A DNA stretch of 64,000 nt from Vanessa cardui (GCF_905220365.1 NC_061124.1:312501-376500), one strand, 5' to 3'; counted from the first letter of the stretch, positions 1 through 14,400 are shown. A program made the numbers and translations. Notes: a model not told the origin generated them from the letters alone.

Positions 1-451
1 AAGCGAATTCCACCACGACTATGCACATATTAGATATGTGAAAGTAAAATTACTTCTAAACCTTTGCAATGAAGTGGCTGCGAGTTTCTTTGTTCCAATT
101 AGCTCATGTTTAATATTTTTGGACTTGTTTTATTAGACAACACGATGTAAAACATTAAGCATTTGAACGTTGCAGTCATTGTTTTGGGATTGTTTACTCG
201 CAGAGTAACGATGATGCACAAGGCTGCAAAACAAACTTCATAATATATTGTACGGTCAGCCAAGGTGCATAACTAACGCAGAAATATATTTACAGCCGTA
301 AATAAAGCTTTGTATAGGAATAACAATAAAACAGCTTAGAAACCGCCGTCGGCCAGAGTTAATAATCTGAACCGTTCATCAGACGGCGGTGAGGCGAGCA
401 CCGCAATAGTCCAATAAGTCCCACTTGCGGTACTCCGAGGCCGGTAATCAT

Positions 452-475
452 CCATTGTTGTAAGAACAACAATGG
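452..475. promoter_or_regulatory. inverted pair of SOX-like sites
   Basis: CCATTGTTGT at 452-461 and ACAACAATGG at 466-475 form a perfect 10-bp inverted repeat with a four-base spacer. Each arm contains the ACAAT core bound by SOX proteins. Regulatory use is inferred. Confidence 0.3.
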
Positions 476-1799
476 CGACTCCCGCTCGTTCTTATCTCCA
501 CGCGCTGAAGGTCATTTTGCAACGACGCCTCGTCTCATCTCGTCGAGAGAAAATGGTATCTCGTGTGAGGTTGATTTCATGTAAATATTATTTTCGTGTT
601 TACCACTTGGAGTTTAGGCAGTAACTGTAATATTATTGTGTCGGTACGCGGTTTTTTTTGTGTGGGATGACGTCAAGGTCAACGCACACGTTTTGTTGCG
701 ACCTCGTGAAAAATGCTTGATGGAGAAAAAATGCACGAATCTGTCTGCCGTCTCGATCATTACAGCCGTATTTATATATAAATACACAGAAATAGACATC
801 TTCATTCATTATTGAATTGTGTTTGGAATTTTAAGCTACGATTTGTATATTTTTAAATCCCAAATATTTTAGACATTAATATTTAATACTGGGAAGGATG
901 GCAGTTAGTTTGTAAGCTTGTCTCACGATCAAACACTTTGGCAGCAGTGCCTTATGTTGAGTAGCCTATATTTTCTTCTACAGCCTACGTACCAACTTTC
1001 GGAAGCTTTTCCCATCATAATGAGTAGCAGGTGCTCATATCTCATGGCCCTATAACGTACGTAGCATATACCGTATGCAGCTTTCACATTTCGACGGTAT
1101 GCAATAGTGTACGTTCCAGATTGACGCGTCACTGTATACCCTGGTTTGAAGCTTTGTGTGTCCAGCTTATAGCCAACATGCGTCTATATGTCAACGTTTG
1201 GAAAGTATCTTTACTTTTCGCGACGTCTTCTTTAATATAATAATTTAAGTATTTAATTTAATGTTAGTAAAACGGCGACAGATTTGTGGTTCGGTCGAAG
1301 TAGGATTTGAATATGGTCGGAAAAATATCGAAATCATTATAAATTAGATTTGGCCCATAGTTAGGATTCAGCTTATTTTATTTTATGCGAGGTAACGGTA
1401 AATAAAGGTATGGTTACTGAATAGGTATAATGTTTCTGTAACTGCACATAGCTCGGGAGATACTTTGATATGATGTATAAATACAAACTTTTAAAAATGC
1501 TGTTATAAGTGTATCGATGTGTTGAGTTGAGGAAGAGGTGGCGGAAGTGCCAAAGATGTCGGAACGTGACCTGCATGGCTCTACGTGCCTGTCCGTGGGC
1601 CGGCCTGCTGCATGTGACCTGTCAACGATATATATAATATTTTGTTTGTTATGATATTAAATATTATTATGTCACTATATAAAATTAGTATTTATTATCA
1701 TGGTTACTATAAGAATAAATGTACTTAATGAACTAATTTATTTGAAGCCCGTAAAGAAAAGTTACAACTGAATTTCACGCACAGTTTTTGTTTTTATTA

Positions 1800-2110
1800 G
1801 AGCCGAGATGGCCCAAATTATCTTAACCGATGATTGCGATTTAAAACCCAGGCAAGCACCACTTAATATTCATGTGCTTAATTTTTATTTATAATTCATG
1901 TCGTACACGGCGGTGAAGGAAAACATCGTGAGGAAACCTGCTTGTGTCTAATTTCATACAAATTCTGCCACCTGTGTATTCCACAAACCCGCTAATAAAC
2001 AAAAATAAACGATGTCCCAATGAAATCGTGGAAGAACATGTTCCAAACCTTCTCCTCAAAGAGAGAGGTGGCCTTAGCTCAGCAGTGGAAAATTGGATTG
2101 TTATATGTAT
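1800..2110 (+). mobile_element. SINE A copy, plus orientation
   Basis: Begins near AGCCGAGATGGCCCAAATTA, with a B-box-like AAAACCCAGGCAAGC, then GAAGGAAAACATCGTGAGGA and a degraded 3' end (CTTAGCTCAGCAGTGGAAAA). It is more diverged than the copies at 10.8 and 36.1 kb, with an internal deletion in the tRNA-like head. Confidence 0.8.
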
Positions 2111-3094
2111 TTATATTTTGTTTTTAATTGGAACAGCAGAGGGGTTGTGTTTTCTAACAACATTTAATCAACGTTTAAGAGATATGTGGATTAGTATATG
2201 AGATTTTAAACCCGATACGATGTAAAATAGATCTGCTCACATTATCGCCGGCTGATCATATCTATTTTTCTTCATCTTATATCTGTTATTTTATTCTATC
2301 TTATTTCTATTTCTTTCCAATTCTGAAAATAAGGAAAAAATATAGGTTAAATAACCAGTTGTGTCCCGTTAAAGTAATTGTTTTACAACAGTAGACGTTT
2401 GTTAGTTTATTTTATCTTACTTATATTTTATAACCATGAAAAGTAGGCAATAAAAAAAAGGATATTTACAAAAAATGTGTCCATAAAAAAGGTACCATTT
2501 CGTTTTTGTAGGACGCGCTTGAGTTAGCAAAAACGGGTTTTTTGAACATGGCAACTCATGTTCCGCCCTACACGAAAATTTGGAACGCTAATAACCCCAT
2601 ATATTATTTTGACTAGCAAAAGTCTGCCTTTTCAGGGCTGTACAGACAGACAACGAACACAAACCTATATACTAATGATCCCCGTCAAGAGTGTTTACAT
2701 ATAAAGTTATTTACAAATCCGGTACCAAAATATGAAATATGTTCGTATATTATAAAAACTACAACCAGTTTAATAGTAAAGTGTGTCCCGTGCACTCGTT
2801 TGTGGAACGCCGAGATTGGTAATGTTGACTAGGGTTGACAACTTTGCGAATCGAAGACCGACTTCGTCTGGCTAATTTAGTGTTAGAATTGTTTAGTTAA
2901 CATATTCAAGTAATCAATTTAAAAAGTAATGACCTTTTTAATTTAGTTGAATATTATGACTTTTTTTAAAGTCTTGATAGAATTTGAAATTATTTCTTCT
3001 TTTTCGTTTTTTTTTTGTTTCAGAAGGTACGCTTTACCTTTGGTCCCATTTAAATTTGGAATGTATTTTTATGATATTCATAATTTTATTAATA

Positions 3095-3160
3095 TTTGTA
3101 TCATCATCCTCATCATCCTCCTCCTGCCCTTATCCCAATTTTATTTGGGGTCAATTTTAT
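3095..3160 (+). repeat. short lepidopteran repeat fragment with CAT/CTC-rich lead
   Basis: CATCATCCTCATCATCCTCC followed by TGCCCTTATCCCAATTTTAT TTGGGGTC (split here for length). This phrase recurs widely in lepidopteran DNA, as I recall, probably as the end of a retroelement. Confidence 0.4.
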
Positions 3161-5024
3161 TGTTAGTTGTAAATTATTGGTAAATTATTAAAATGTATAG
3201 GTACGTTTTCATAGGGTAAAGTTCAATCAGAATAACATGACACTATGGTGTTGTTAACCCTACTCATAAGATCAATATTAAAGTTACGAAAGTGTTTCGT
3301 AACATAACATGAATGCACAATTTTAAGTCTTATGCGACTTATTTGTGACTTTTCATTGGCCCGTAATTGTAAACTCGTTTGGATATGTCTAATATTTTCG
3401 ATCGTGATTTGGATTGCACACAAGCGTACCCGCACGAATGCTAAATTAATATTTAGTTATATTAATATGTGATTTATGTCAATTATATTAAGGTTTAATT
3501 TTATTTGTACATGATTTGCTGATAGTTTGCTCGGTCAGTGCAGATTGTGTATTTGCGTAATCACATTGCCGTTTTGTGGATTCCATTGTAATGATACAAC
3601 TATTGACATCGTCGTTTCTAGTTTACCGGATTATTGGACGAGCAAACAGACGCTATTGATTCCCGTATTAGCAGAACAGATTGCAAGTTTATTTGGCGAT
3701 AATTTGTGCATCGCATGGTTTCGCCATTTTAGCCGGTTTAGGTAGTATTCGCCTAGTCTGGCCAAAATCGGGTCATATTTTATGGATCGTTATTTTACGG
3801 TTGTAGTTCAGAATTTTCTTACAAATGCCACCACGTGTCATGCAAATAATTACAAATATATTTACAAAATAACCGTTCTATCTGGTTGGCAAATTTTACG
3901 CAAATATGTATTTATGAACTATGATAATAGCGTACGATCGACTGAATGGAAAACAGTAGTTTCATATCGCAACAATGCTATCTCCGCATCACGAAACTGT
4001 ATGGTTCCCATATCGCGTCGACTGTTTAGTTTCGCCGGCTTTCCCATTTCGCACTTTCCACATGCAGAAAAAATCTCATTAACTAACACTACTGGGTCGG
4101 AATCGATTCCGTAGCTAATCGATTCTAACTCGATTAGCCGGTACTGGCCGGCGCTCGCTCGGTCACACGTAAATACAACTCTATATTCTGTTTCGCCAGT
4201 AGGTATCTATAAACATGTAAACAAAATCATAGCTATGGAAACAGCTAGAACATTACGTCTAATGTTCCACTTGACCGTTTGTTGGTGAGTGGTCATCTGA
4301 GTAAAGCATCGCGTGTTGTGCACTGAAACTTGTCTCTAGTTATTTGTAACGTTAATAAAATTCTTTTGATAAAAGATAATTCGTGATCGGAAATAAACTA
4401 GGTTAAATGAAGTTTGTGCTGTTATGTCACTGAGTATTAGAGATAAAATATTGGCTATAAACCTGTACCGAGCTCTGTAACTACAGCTCGAGAGCCTCAA
4501 ATAGTGCTCACGGTCAAAGAACTTTCGTAATGTGGGCTAGGGAACCGTCGCGGGTTACTGTTCATTTGTACTTCTACATAAACTCGTATTTCGCTTTATT
4601 ACGCATTGTTTAAAACTCCAAACTAATTATGCACATGATACTTGTATATTAAAAATATATATATTATTTTTAAACTTTTATGAAGTTCGAAGAACTTTCG
4701 ATGATAACATTAATTTGTTATGTATTTGCAGTAGTTTTAACTAACTGTTTTATTTTCTTACACATAGTCGACAAACTCATTTTAAGTCTGTTTAGTAATA
4801 TATCAGATTTTGCTAACGATACTAAACTAAATGATATGTATAGAATCGTAAGCGTGTATCATTTAACATGAATACGCCTTGTGTTTAAAAAGAGGTTTTT
4901 TATGTATTGATATTAACTCTGCCTATTCATGTACAAACATAATGAGTTATATTTCAAATATTGTTTTCATTGCTACATCTACTAACATAATGTTTTTAAA
5001 GTACTACTTCTAGTAATCTATCGC

Positions 5025-5115
5025 AAAAGGGTCACCATTCAAGTCGGTCTGAGTCGAGATAGGAGGATAGGATGTGGGATCTTAAACGAAGATCGCGGGC
5101 TCAGACCTGGAAAAG
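5025..5115 (+). repeat. possible SINE A-type head fragment
   Basis: A short piece with GATCGCGGGCTCAGACCTGG resembles the B-box region of family A, with poor matches elsewhere. It lies 160 bp before the first crb exon seen. Confidence 0.3.
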
Positions 5116-5272
5116 CTCCACTTTTCATATGTTTCACTTAGGTTTATATCAGATTTTCATAATTAACATGGAATCCATTATCCCGCGTTGGATTTTTTGA
5201 CCTTCATTTTACAACGTGACATTGGATTTGTTTTACAAAGAACAGAAGTTTAAAATTATGTTTTTGTTCCAG

Positions 5273-8200
5273 GTTGCTTCCCGCTCCTGTTGATTACAGC
5301 GTCAGGTATACTCGCGACGGGTCCACTTGGCCCGTCCGAGAGACCAGAGGCCTACTTCAACGGCTCCTCCTACATACGCCTCGCCACACCCTTCTCACTG
5401 AAGCAGCTCGTTGGACTTAGCTTTCGGACTTGTGTCGGTAAGTTGAATCGTGTACCTACTGACTTTAAGTTTGTCAACTTAATCTTTAATGTCGTGGTAA
5501 GATGAAGCAAAACGCAAAAATAATAAAATAATTTTCTCCTATCGTAGAGTTAAATGTAAGGCAACGCTCTAAAATAAATTATTGTTATTAATATTATTTC
5601 TCGACTCTAGCGATGAAATAAATATAATATAATAAGCGAGAAAAACGAGACGAAACGGACAAAAGCATTTAAAGTAGCGTGGCGCACAGTACCGGTAACT
5701 TTTTAGCAAAAGTATTTTTAACATTTCGAGTTTTTTATATAGTTTTAACTAGTAACCAATGATCCGTTGATAAATTTTTGCCTATAAATCCGTTTGAATA
5801 TTAATTTCAACTCGTCCCAAATTATGTACTGTTTCTTAAGAAATTCGCGAGGTTCATCTCAGCCTCTCAAGTTTGCTCATAGACAATCACATTGTACGTT
5901 ACATATAACAGTACTACACCGTCAAGTATGTTATGTCGTTTTTACCTGTATAAACACTGTCTCGATTCACCTAACATAGTATAGTTAATAGTCAATAGTT
6001 GAAACTAGAATAGGGCTATCAAAATATTGCTATTTGGCGACAGAACGAGTAGAAAGTGGGCGGTACCCACGTCGACGCCTGCACTAATAATAAGTCCAAA
6101 AGGAACTAACCATAAATGATTCTTATTTTCATCTATTCGTATTTTACGCACTATTTACTAGAGTTTTACCTAAAAGCAACAATCGTAACAAGCAAAACTA
6201 TGAATTGCGTATATAATCGTATTTTTATCTGAATCGAAAGTTAGTGTAGCGACTGCCGGCTAGAGAATGACTGTCATAGTGCGCCATATGACATGTGTAT
6301 GATATTACTCATGTAGTATAACTATGGTTTGTCTCCGTAGTGCGTCGCAGCTCGTTAAGAATACGTTGTTTAAATTAATATGCGATATAATGTACATAGA
6401 TGACATTCTAGCTTGCATCGTTCGCCTTGACATGCCATTTAGAGCACGTCTCCTTATAAAGATGGTCCGTTGACCGCAATGCCTTTACATTTCTAGAAAC
6501 GTCGGATGAAATAAATAAAATGTTTATAAAATTTAAAAAAATCTTAAATTTATCAAAATTAAATTATTTTCCTTAAACTTATCACAAAATCTTATGTTTC
6601 ATTTACCCCGTAGTTAAACTTTAAATTTTATCAAAATATATGTTAAGTATTATATAATATTTATTTCTATTTACTATGATTTTGATTTGTTTAAATATAT
6701 AATATATTTATTTGTTACCTATTAGCCATTTGATATGGCGTGATGTCGTGATTGATTCAAACAGTTTCATACATTTGTTCTTCGATAGTTGCTTTGAGAA
6801 AAAGTAAAAAAAACCCACGATATATCAACCTGTCGATCAAATTTATGTGAAAAATTGTACATGAGTTTATAAACATTGGAATAGCTTTAAAGATCTTTAC
6901 ATATTTATCCTCTGTGGTTGCATCAAGCGATTAAAAATTAGTTTGGGAAATCCGTCAATCATCATTATCTGCTTCACAGTACGTCACTAACGATTCGATC
7001 TGTTTGTTAAAAAACAGTGTTAAATGTCAAACATTAAATGTATTTTATATTAAATACTTACTTACCTACTTTGGGAATCGATTGATTTGTTTTCGATTTT
7101 TTTTTAACAAATGCATCTGTTTCTATTTCTATATCATTTTATTCTTATACACCTGTGTATCGCCGTATATTCTATCGTCAAGCAGCAATACTTAGTACTG
7201 TTGTGTTCCGATTTGAAGGGTCAGTGACTAACTACAGGCACAAGAGACATAACATCTCAGATCCTCTCAAATATAGTTTAGTAAAAAACATTATTATACC
7301 CAATAAAATAAAAACTATTTTTATCGATATTAAAATCTTTATTTATTTAACCCTTATTGGCTATGTTACTAATACTTATGTAATATAACTCTTCAAAGGG
7401 TTCTCAAACGATTTCTCAACCGACACACAAACATTCGCACAAACACATTTTGCTTGATATTCTCGTATGTAATCGATGTAATCCTATATTATATGGATAT
7501 AACATTGAAGGAAATGCTGCTGTTTATTTCCGCTATATCGTTAGCGGTAGGAAAACTGCGGTCACTCCGTAAACTTACCTGAAAATCCTTGTTCTTTTAT
7601 CACAAGCTTTCAAGTTATTCTACTGCTGGAGAAAGGTCTCCTATTTAAATAAAACTAGTTATAACCGTAGTCCTTGCGCAAGGATGACACGCAAAATCGT
7701 GAAACGTTCCACATTTTTGATAATTAATATACGCGATTCAAATCCGTTATAACTAGTTTTATTTAAATGTGTAATAATCGCGAAAATTTAAGACTACATT
7801 AAAGGTCTCCTATTCTTTAGGAGACAAGCAATATAAACGAGTTAATATATGTATGTATTGTCTGGTAATTACTTCGTTATTTGATCGCGTCAACAAATTT
7901 ATTATTTATTAATAAAATTTATAGCGGTTTTTTAGGTTATTTTATTTCAATTTCGTTTAATACTTAGTAAGTAACATTGTACACCTTTTTTGTTCGGTAA
8001 TTACGATTTTTTATGACGTAATCAATTCATCAATCATCGTAATAATAACTTTTTACTCGAATGCCCGAGGCGTCTCTCTCCTTGCGGCCGCATCACGCAA
8101 CTGTAAGCGACTATACTGATATAAAAAAAACATCAATAATAAAATAATAGATTAAATGAAAGTTCTATGTCATATGAAATGATGTGTTCTAAAAAATCTG

Positions 8201-11200
8201 AACGGTCTTAGTAATTTATGACAACAATTTGTATAAGAATATTATTAAATAAATGTGTCGATGTCAGAGTCAAAATATTTGCGATGTTTTGCATGAAATA
8301 ACAATGATTTGGTCATCAACACGTGCTCAAATATGAAGCTAACCGTTTGTCCGTTGTTAATATTCGTGTCGCGCGCGTGCCGACTGTTGGCCCGCGGACT
8401 GCGGATCGTCGCACGCGCACCTCTGCGCTCCGACCTCGCACGAGAGCCTCCGCCACCATCGCCCACTGTATCCGATGACGGTTACATCATTGATGCGTTG
8501 AATTCATGTAACGACCCACGTCTGCCTAAAACGTCTCACGGAAATAATAATAGTTATTATTATCATACAGTGACCGGAAGAAAACTGATCTGGCCGTGGT
8601 GTCAATTGTAAACTTTTATTTTTATATCGCGACACATAGTAGTCACAAAAGTATTAATGCGAAGTTCTGCGCACACCCCCTATTTGCACACTGCCTACAA
8701 TAATATCTATATGTTAGAGATTACCGGTATATTGTACACTTTGTAATTCATGAACATTTTAGTTTATTGAGTTTTTGTTTTCCTCGATGGTGATTAAACC
8801 GAATTATATTGAAACTAGTCGCCTACATGTGTCGTTAAAAATCGAATTTCCGTAAAAAAGTAGTTGAGCGAGTCTGACTGCGTTCATTATTCTTCTTTCA
8901 AGATTGAACGTCATTTTTTTTCTCTTTTTAATGATAAAATTTATGTTCTGAGTAACGTATGAATTTTTCGAGTGTCATGTACTTATGTATTACTTTAACA
9001 GTATTAAGTAGATGCGTATTATTTATTTACTTGATTAAGAAGAAGTTGTTCATTATCATCTTCATGTTTTGTTTTTTATTTTTTGTTCGATCTTGTTTTT
9101 CAAAACAATCAACAGGAAAAAATGTTTTACAAACGATAACCATATAAGAGATTAATTTCATTCTGCGAGGGAAATATTAGTCTACGGTAAAATAATTAAT
9201 TGACGTCTGGGACAATTAGTGAAAAATATAATTTATTACCTATTCTCAGACTGGATACGACTTAATACAATAAAAACACGTATTCGTTCCAATAAATGAT
9301 GCAATAAGAATAATGTAACCGAAGACAAAACTTGACATCGAAAACAGCAGCCGAATTGAGAAGCTCCCCTTTTTCCTGTGGAGTCGGTTAACGCAGTGCC
9401 ATCAAAGACGGGAACGTGAGACAATAGCGTTCTGTTGTGACATGAATAATCTATCCACGTGTCACCGCTGGGCGCTCATGTCCATAGTGTGACGCACGGG
9501 TACATTTATTCAAAATAAAATAACTATGTACCTACTCTGCGCCGAAACCTTGAAGTATCTGCGTATTCAAATTGTTTTTATCTGTTTGTTTGGACGATTA
9601 TTGTATAAACTGGTAACTTTTTAAATAAGCATTGTCAAAGTCGCAGTCTGCTTTACTAAGAGACCAATTTGTTTGATATTTTTGAATGCAATCAGACGAG
9701 CTCTACTCTCACGAGTTCCGCACTGGGGATTATGTAAGACGGCCTGCTAGTTGACCCTTCTGGTCCACATGAGACCCGTTCAACGAACTATCTCTTTTTC
9801 TATAGCTTATTTAATTTACACCTAAATATTCTCTGAAACGAGGCGCGATTGAGATAATAAATTGGGATTATGAGATCATAACTGTGTGTGCATTTTTTCC
9901 TCAATTCATCAATTGGTATGTGAAGTTGGTAATTTTATAATATTGTTTAATGTAGTGTGACAAAAATAATTTTTAATGTTACAATTTTAGTATTTGTAAG
10001 TAAATAACTATATGCAATTAAATTATACTTAATGTTTAATATCTAATATTTGTTTTTTACTTTCATTTCGCGCACCTACTTACAACCTTACGTCATACGA
10101 GTACGATGAGGCTTGTAGAATGTAGTAGCGTGGAGCCGTTATGTTCAGTTTTATTTATTTATTACTAGATGCACCAGCGGCGTTGCCCGCTGCGAACTCG
10201 GTTTGTGTCGAAAATGTTTCAAGAACTTTTTTACAAAATCGATTCAGTGGATATAAAGTTGAACGTAACAGACATAGGGACAGATGGAGTTACTTTCGCA
10301 TTTATTAATAAATACAGTTTTTGTATACAATAGAGTATAAATAAAGATGTTCCAACATCAACATTTGGATCACTTCCGAAGCTCTGCGAATGTTCAGTCG
10401 ATCTGTTGTATCGTTAAACAAGTAATTCTGATGTGACGTTCGTATTCGTGGCAGGAGGCGAGTTGTTCTCTCAGAGGTACGAGGGCTACACGCTGCACGT
10501 GACAGCTCTGTACGAGCAGGTGGTCGTCTCGTGGGCTCGGCCGGGGCAGTCGCACCGAGAGGTGGGTCTCGTCAAGGAGACTCTCGACAACCGCTGGCAC
10601 TGGGTCGCGCTCCGATACAGGCCCAACCCGCCCTCGCTACTCCTTGAAGTCGATAAGGACACGCAGGTAACACAACACCATGATATTTAACGTATGTAAA
10701 ATACATATGTTGTATAATTTTTCATTAATCACAGAAACTATGACGAATGACGAGTATTTCATTTAATAATGTTTAGTCATCTTGGGGTCGGGTTTCTCAT
10801 AACACACAACAACAGCCTGTAAATTCCCACTGCTGGGCTAAAGGCCTCCTCTTCCTTTGAGGAGAAGTTTTGGAACAAATATCCAGCACGCTGTTTCAAT
10901 GGGAGTTGGTGGAATACACATGTGGCAGAATTTCTATGAAATTTGTCACATGCAGGTTTCCTCACGATGTTTTCCTTCACCGCTGAGCACGAGATGAATT
11001 ATAAAGACAAATTAAGCACATGAATCAGCGGTGCTTGCCTGGGTTTGAACCCGCAATTATCGGTTAAGATGCACTCGTTCTAACCACTGGGCCATCTCGA
11101 CTCAATTCAACTCAATTCTCACTGTATCGCCTGAGTATTACTAAAAATATGATTGTATCTTGGTAATCTTATAAAATTGTAATAGCATATATGTATGTAA

Positions 11201-11434
11201 TAGGCCATTAATATAACTCTGTATGAAAATGAAATACGTGCCAGGTGATATCGAACGTGACGTGGAATCCCGAGCTGCTAACGCCGGGTGCGCTGGAGGC
11301 GCGCGAGGCGGTGGTGCTGGTGGGCAACCTGTTCAGCGGCTGCGTGCACGAGGGCCCGCAGCTGGAGTTCCACGCGGCGCACGTCCTGCAGAGCACCGTG
11401 CGCTTCGGCAGCTGCCCGCTCACCACAGACGACT
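5273..11434 (+). CDS. crb: crb exons: signal peptide end and laminin-G domain 1
   Basis: Three exons: 5273-5437, 10455-10666 and 11245-11434. The first opens with a hydrophobic run (CFPLLLITASGILATG) that reads as a signal-peptide core, followed by EAYFNGSSYIRL, the start of the first LamG domain of Crumbs. The second gives the middle strands (GGELFSQRYEGY, LDNRWHWVALRY). The third gives the end (VGNLFSGCVHEGPQLEF), with the closing Cys pair of the domain continuing into the next exon. The acceptor at 5271-5272 follows a T-rich tract, and the entry phase requires an upstream exon ending with one codon base. The 5-kb intron after the first exon contains the U6-derived insertion. Matching residues come from family knowledge of insect Crumbs; phases were checked directly. 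Confidence 0.93.
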
Positions 11435-14400
11435 GTGCGTTGTATTTTACTTGTACGACTCGGTTATCGACGCCGAGGACGAAGGCTATGGCTTTTAACC
11501 ATAATTTCAAGTGTTTATTTCAACGCGAAATCGCTTAGTATCATATCAAAAAAAAGTAATGTGGTCTTCTAGTGTTGGGTTTCTTCTTAAGTACCACGAT
11601 AGAGTCGAGGATATACTTAGAACAAAAAAAATTCAACCACTGAAGAACTTTATGCTTTTCATTTCAGGTATAGATAGAAAAGATGTTTTGAGAATACCAC
11701 CGAAAGATCACTGTTACAACGAACCATGTCTGAGGCACGGCACCTGCATATCGAGACACGACAGGTCAGTCTGTTTACTGTTGGTGAGGACAATGGCCCC
11801 GCACACGTAACCACGCGCATAGTGCCACATGCTAAACATGCTATACGTGCCCGCCAGATACGAGTGCCACTGCACGGCGCGCTACACGGGCAACAACTGC
11901 GAGGTGGATGCGGGCGACCCGTGCGCGTCGGCGCCGTGCCGCAACAGCGCGCACTGCGTGGAGGACGCGCGCGGGGACTACGCCTGCCTCTGCCCGCCGC
12001 ACTACCACGGTGCGCGCCGACCCCACCCCCCCGCTCCCCGCTCGCCCCGCGCCTCCGCCCCGCCCGCTAGCCGCGCTCACGCCGACTCTGTCCCACAGGC
12101 ACCTACTGCGAGCTGGAGGAGTCGCTGGACCCGCAGTGCGTGGCGGGCCCGTGTCGCAACAACGGCAGCTGCAGCGTGCCGCCCGGCGCAGACGAATACG
12201 TGTGTGACTGTCCCTCTGGTGGGTGCCCGCAGCGGGGACTGCCTCGAGCGTCGCCGCCGGCCGGACTAACGCGCGGAGTGTTCGCAGGTTACACGGGTCG
12301 TAACTGCGAGATCGATATCGACGAGTGCTCGTCTGTGGGCGCCGACGCGTGCCTCAACGGCGGCCGCTGCGTCGACGACGTCGACAACTACACCTGTGAC
12401 TGCGCCGGCACCGGTACCGTACCGCTGTGCTCACTTGTCCAGTAATAGTCGCCCCGGGGTATAGAGTGCATCTCACCCCAACGAGTATGGCTTCTCATAT
12501 ATGTTTAATCGCGTCGGTCGTCGCAGGCTACAGCGGCGCGCGCTGCGAGCTCAACGTGAACGAGTGCGAGGAGGAGCGCGGCGTGTGCGGCCACGGCGCC
12601 TGCTACGACACGTACGGCGGCTTCGTGTGCGCCTGCCTGCCCGGCTACACGGGCGAGCGCTGCCACCAGGTGGGCCCGGGCCGAGCGCCAGGCGCGCCGC
12701 GACCCGCACGCGCTAACGGCCCGCTGCCCGCAGATGTCGGCGTGCGCGTCGGGCCCGTGCGGCGTGGGCGGCGCGTGCGTGGAGGAGAACGGCGGCGCCG
12801 GCTTCCGCTGCGTGTGCGCGCGCGGCCTGGCGCCGCCGCTGTGCGAGCCCGCGCCCGCGCCCGCCGCGCCCGCCGCCTGCGCCGAGCTGCAGTGCCCGCC
12901 GCGCTCGCACTGCCGCGCCGGTACTCGCCCCCTCCCTTGACGACGACGATCACGTAGCCACTCGATATCAATTACTATTTTCTGCCCCGAGTTAAGAAAT
13001 TTAGTGGTATTCAATCTTGTCCTAATATAAAATACATCTCTCTATTATTTCCGGGCATCAAGATATGTATTCGCAGAAAAAACGCGGCGGTATCGTTTTA
13101 CGAAGGTCCTAAATCCCCTCTCCCGCAGGAATGCCCGCCATGGTGGCCGGCGTGATGGTGTCGAAGCAAGTCCTGTGCGTGTGCGACCTGGGATACTACG
13201 GTGAGTGTGGCGTCGCGAGCCCTCGAGGCGCAGAGGACCCGCAGTAACGGTGGTGCTCCGCAGGCGCGCCGGGCCCCGCCCCCAACTGCAGCGCGCTGGA
13301 GGCGGCGTGCGACGCGGGCGTGTGCCTCAACGGCGCCACGTGCACGCGCGGCGCCGACCACTTCAACTGCAGCTGCGCGCCCGGATACAAGGGTACCGCC
13401 CCGCCCCCGCCAGCCCTTAGCGCCAAGGTACCGCCCAGGCCGCGCTTTGTGCCTGCCGCCTGCCGCTGCCCTGGGTGTCCGCCGTGCTGTCGAATGATGT
13501 TTTGTCGTCTTAGTTTCGTGAGAGCTAACGTTGGCCGGACCCGGACGTGACCGCAGATATTAGCACCGGTGCTCACCTGGCCGCGAAGCGCTTTAGTAAC
13601 ATTTATACATACATATGGGTATACGAGATTATCGGTTACTTTTCGTGTAAATTATTTGATGATTAAAATGTATTCGCTCACGTCGGCACGCCCCTCAGCT
13701 ATAGTTTCGTATTATCCACAAACGTCGACCACGTATAATGTCGCAACTCACGTTTTGCATTTTCATTTGCGTTCTTATGGCTCACTTGTGCGCGCTGTAA
13801 TACATCGACGTAAATAGCGAATTAAAATCTCGGTATTTAAAAAATAATGAAAATATGATTTTCACCGATGTGTAGTATTATATTTTAATACATTATAGCG
13901 CTAAAATTTCATTTTTGTCAAAAATCATGTTACGACCTAATACTTAGGAGGTGTTAATATGTTTGCCATGGTTTATAAATTTGATGTGTAGAGTAACACG
14001 AGGGCGCGCTACCGCGAGTAATATGTATTACGGGTGCACAGCACTCGTCTCAATGTCTGGGCGGCGCCGAAACTTCTATTTTAGTCTATGAAAATAACAA
14101 TTATTTTAAATTACAAACATTGCGTCGCTGGATTTGAATAGTATTGGATCGGTACGTTACCTCTCACTGTAATGTTATGATCTGTGTAGCTTTGGACAGA
14201 GCTATACACAAGTGCAGACTCGACGCAAAACTAGACGGTATGATGGTAGTACACCGCCTGTGTCCGCTGTACCGCAGCTGGTCGCCACTCTCCACTCGTG
14301 TACAGCCCTTGCTATGACGTTTTGTACTCATTAATATTTCTGTTTCATTACGGTACCGTTGTTTGAATGTTCTATTAACTTTTTCACTTCGATCCCATCG

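Larger units (their letters stand above)
1..5272. other. crb: AT-rich crb upstream or intron DNA
   Basis: No convincing exon is seen. Content: an inverted pair of SOX-like motifs at 452-475, a 9-bp inverted repeat at 342-350/382-390, the SINE A copy at 1800-2110 and a repeat fragment at 3095-3160. The crb exon with the initiator Met could lie here or farther upstream; I could not pick it out. Confidence 0.5.
5438..10454. other. crb: large crb intron
   Basis: Mostly AT-rich. It holds a family C fragment (6020-6080), the U6 chimera (7646-7800) and a CpG-dense patch at about 8365-8470 with a short frame starting at 8333. No exon fits between the flanking LamG1 pieces, whose join is continuous without one. 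Confidence 0.6.

Noticed and set aside
3782..4114. 110-codon plus-strand frame in the upstream crb region
   Set aside because: Composition is like random AT-rich DNA and no motif or splice context supports it.
7671..7718. Functional U6 snRNA gene
   Set aside because: Only the 3' half is present, without the U6 5' stem or upstream promoter elements, and it is inside a retroinsertion.
12505..13014. Long minus-strand frames opposite the crb EGF exons
   Set aside because: They follow from extreme GC content and lack of stop codons; translations are low-complexity Arg/Ala and no family is recognisable. The plus strand carries clear EGF repeats.
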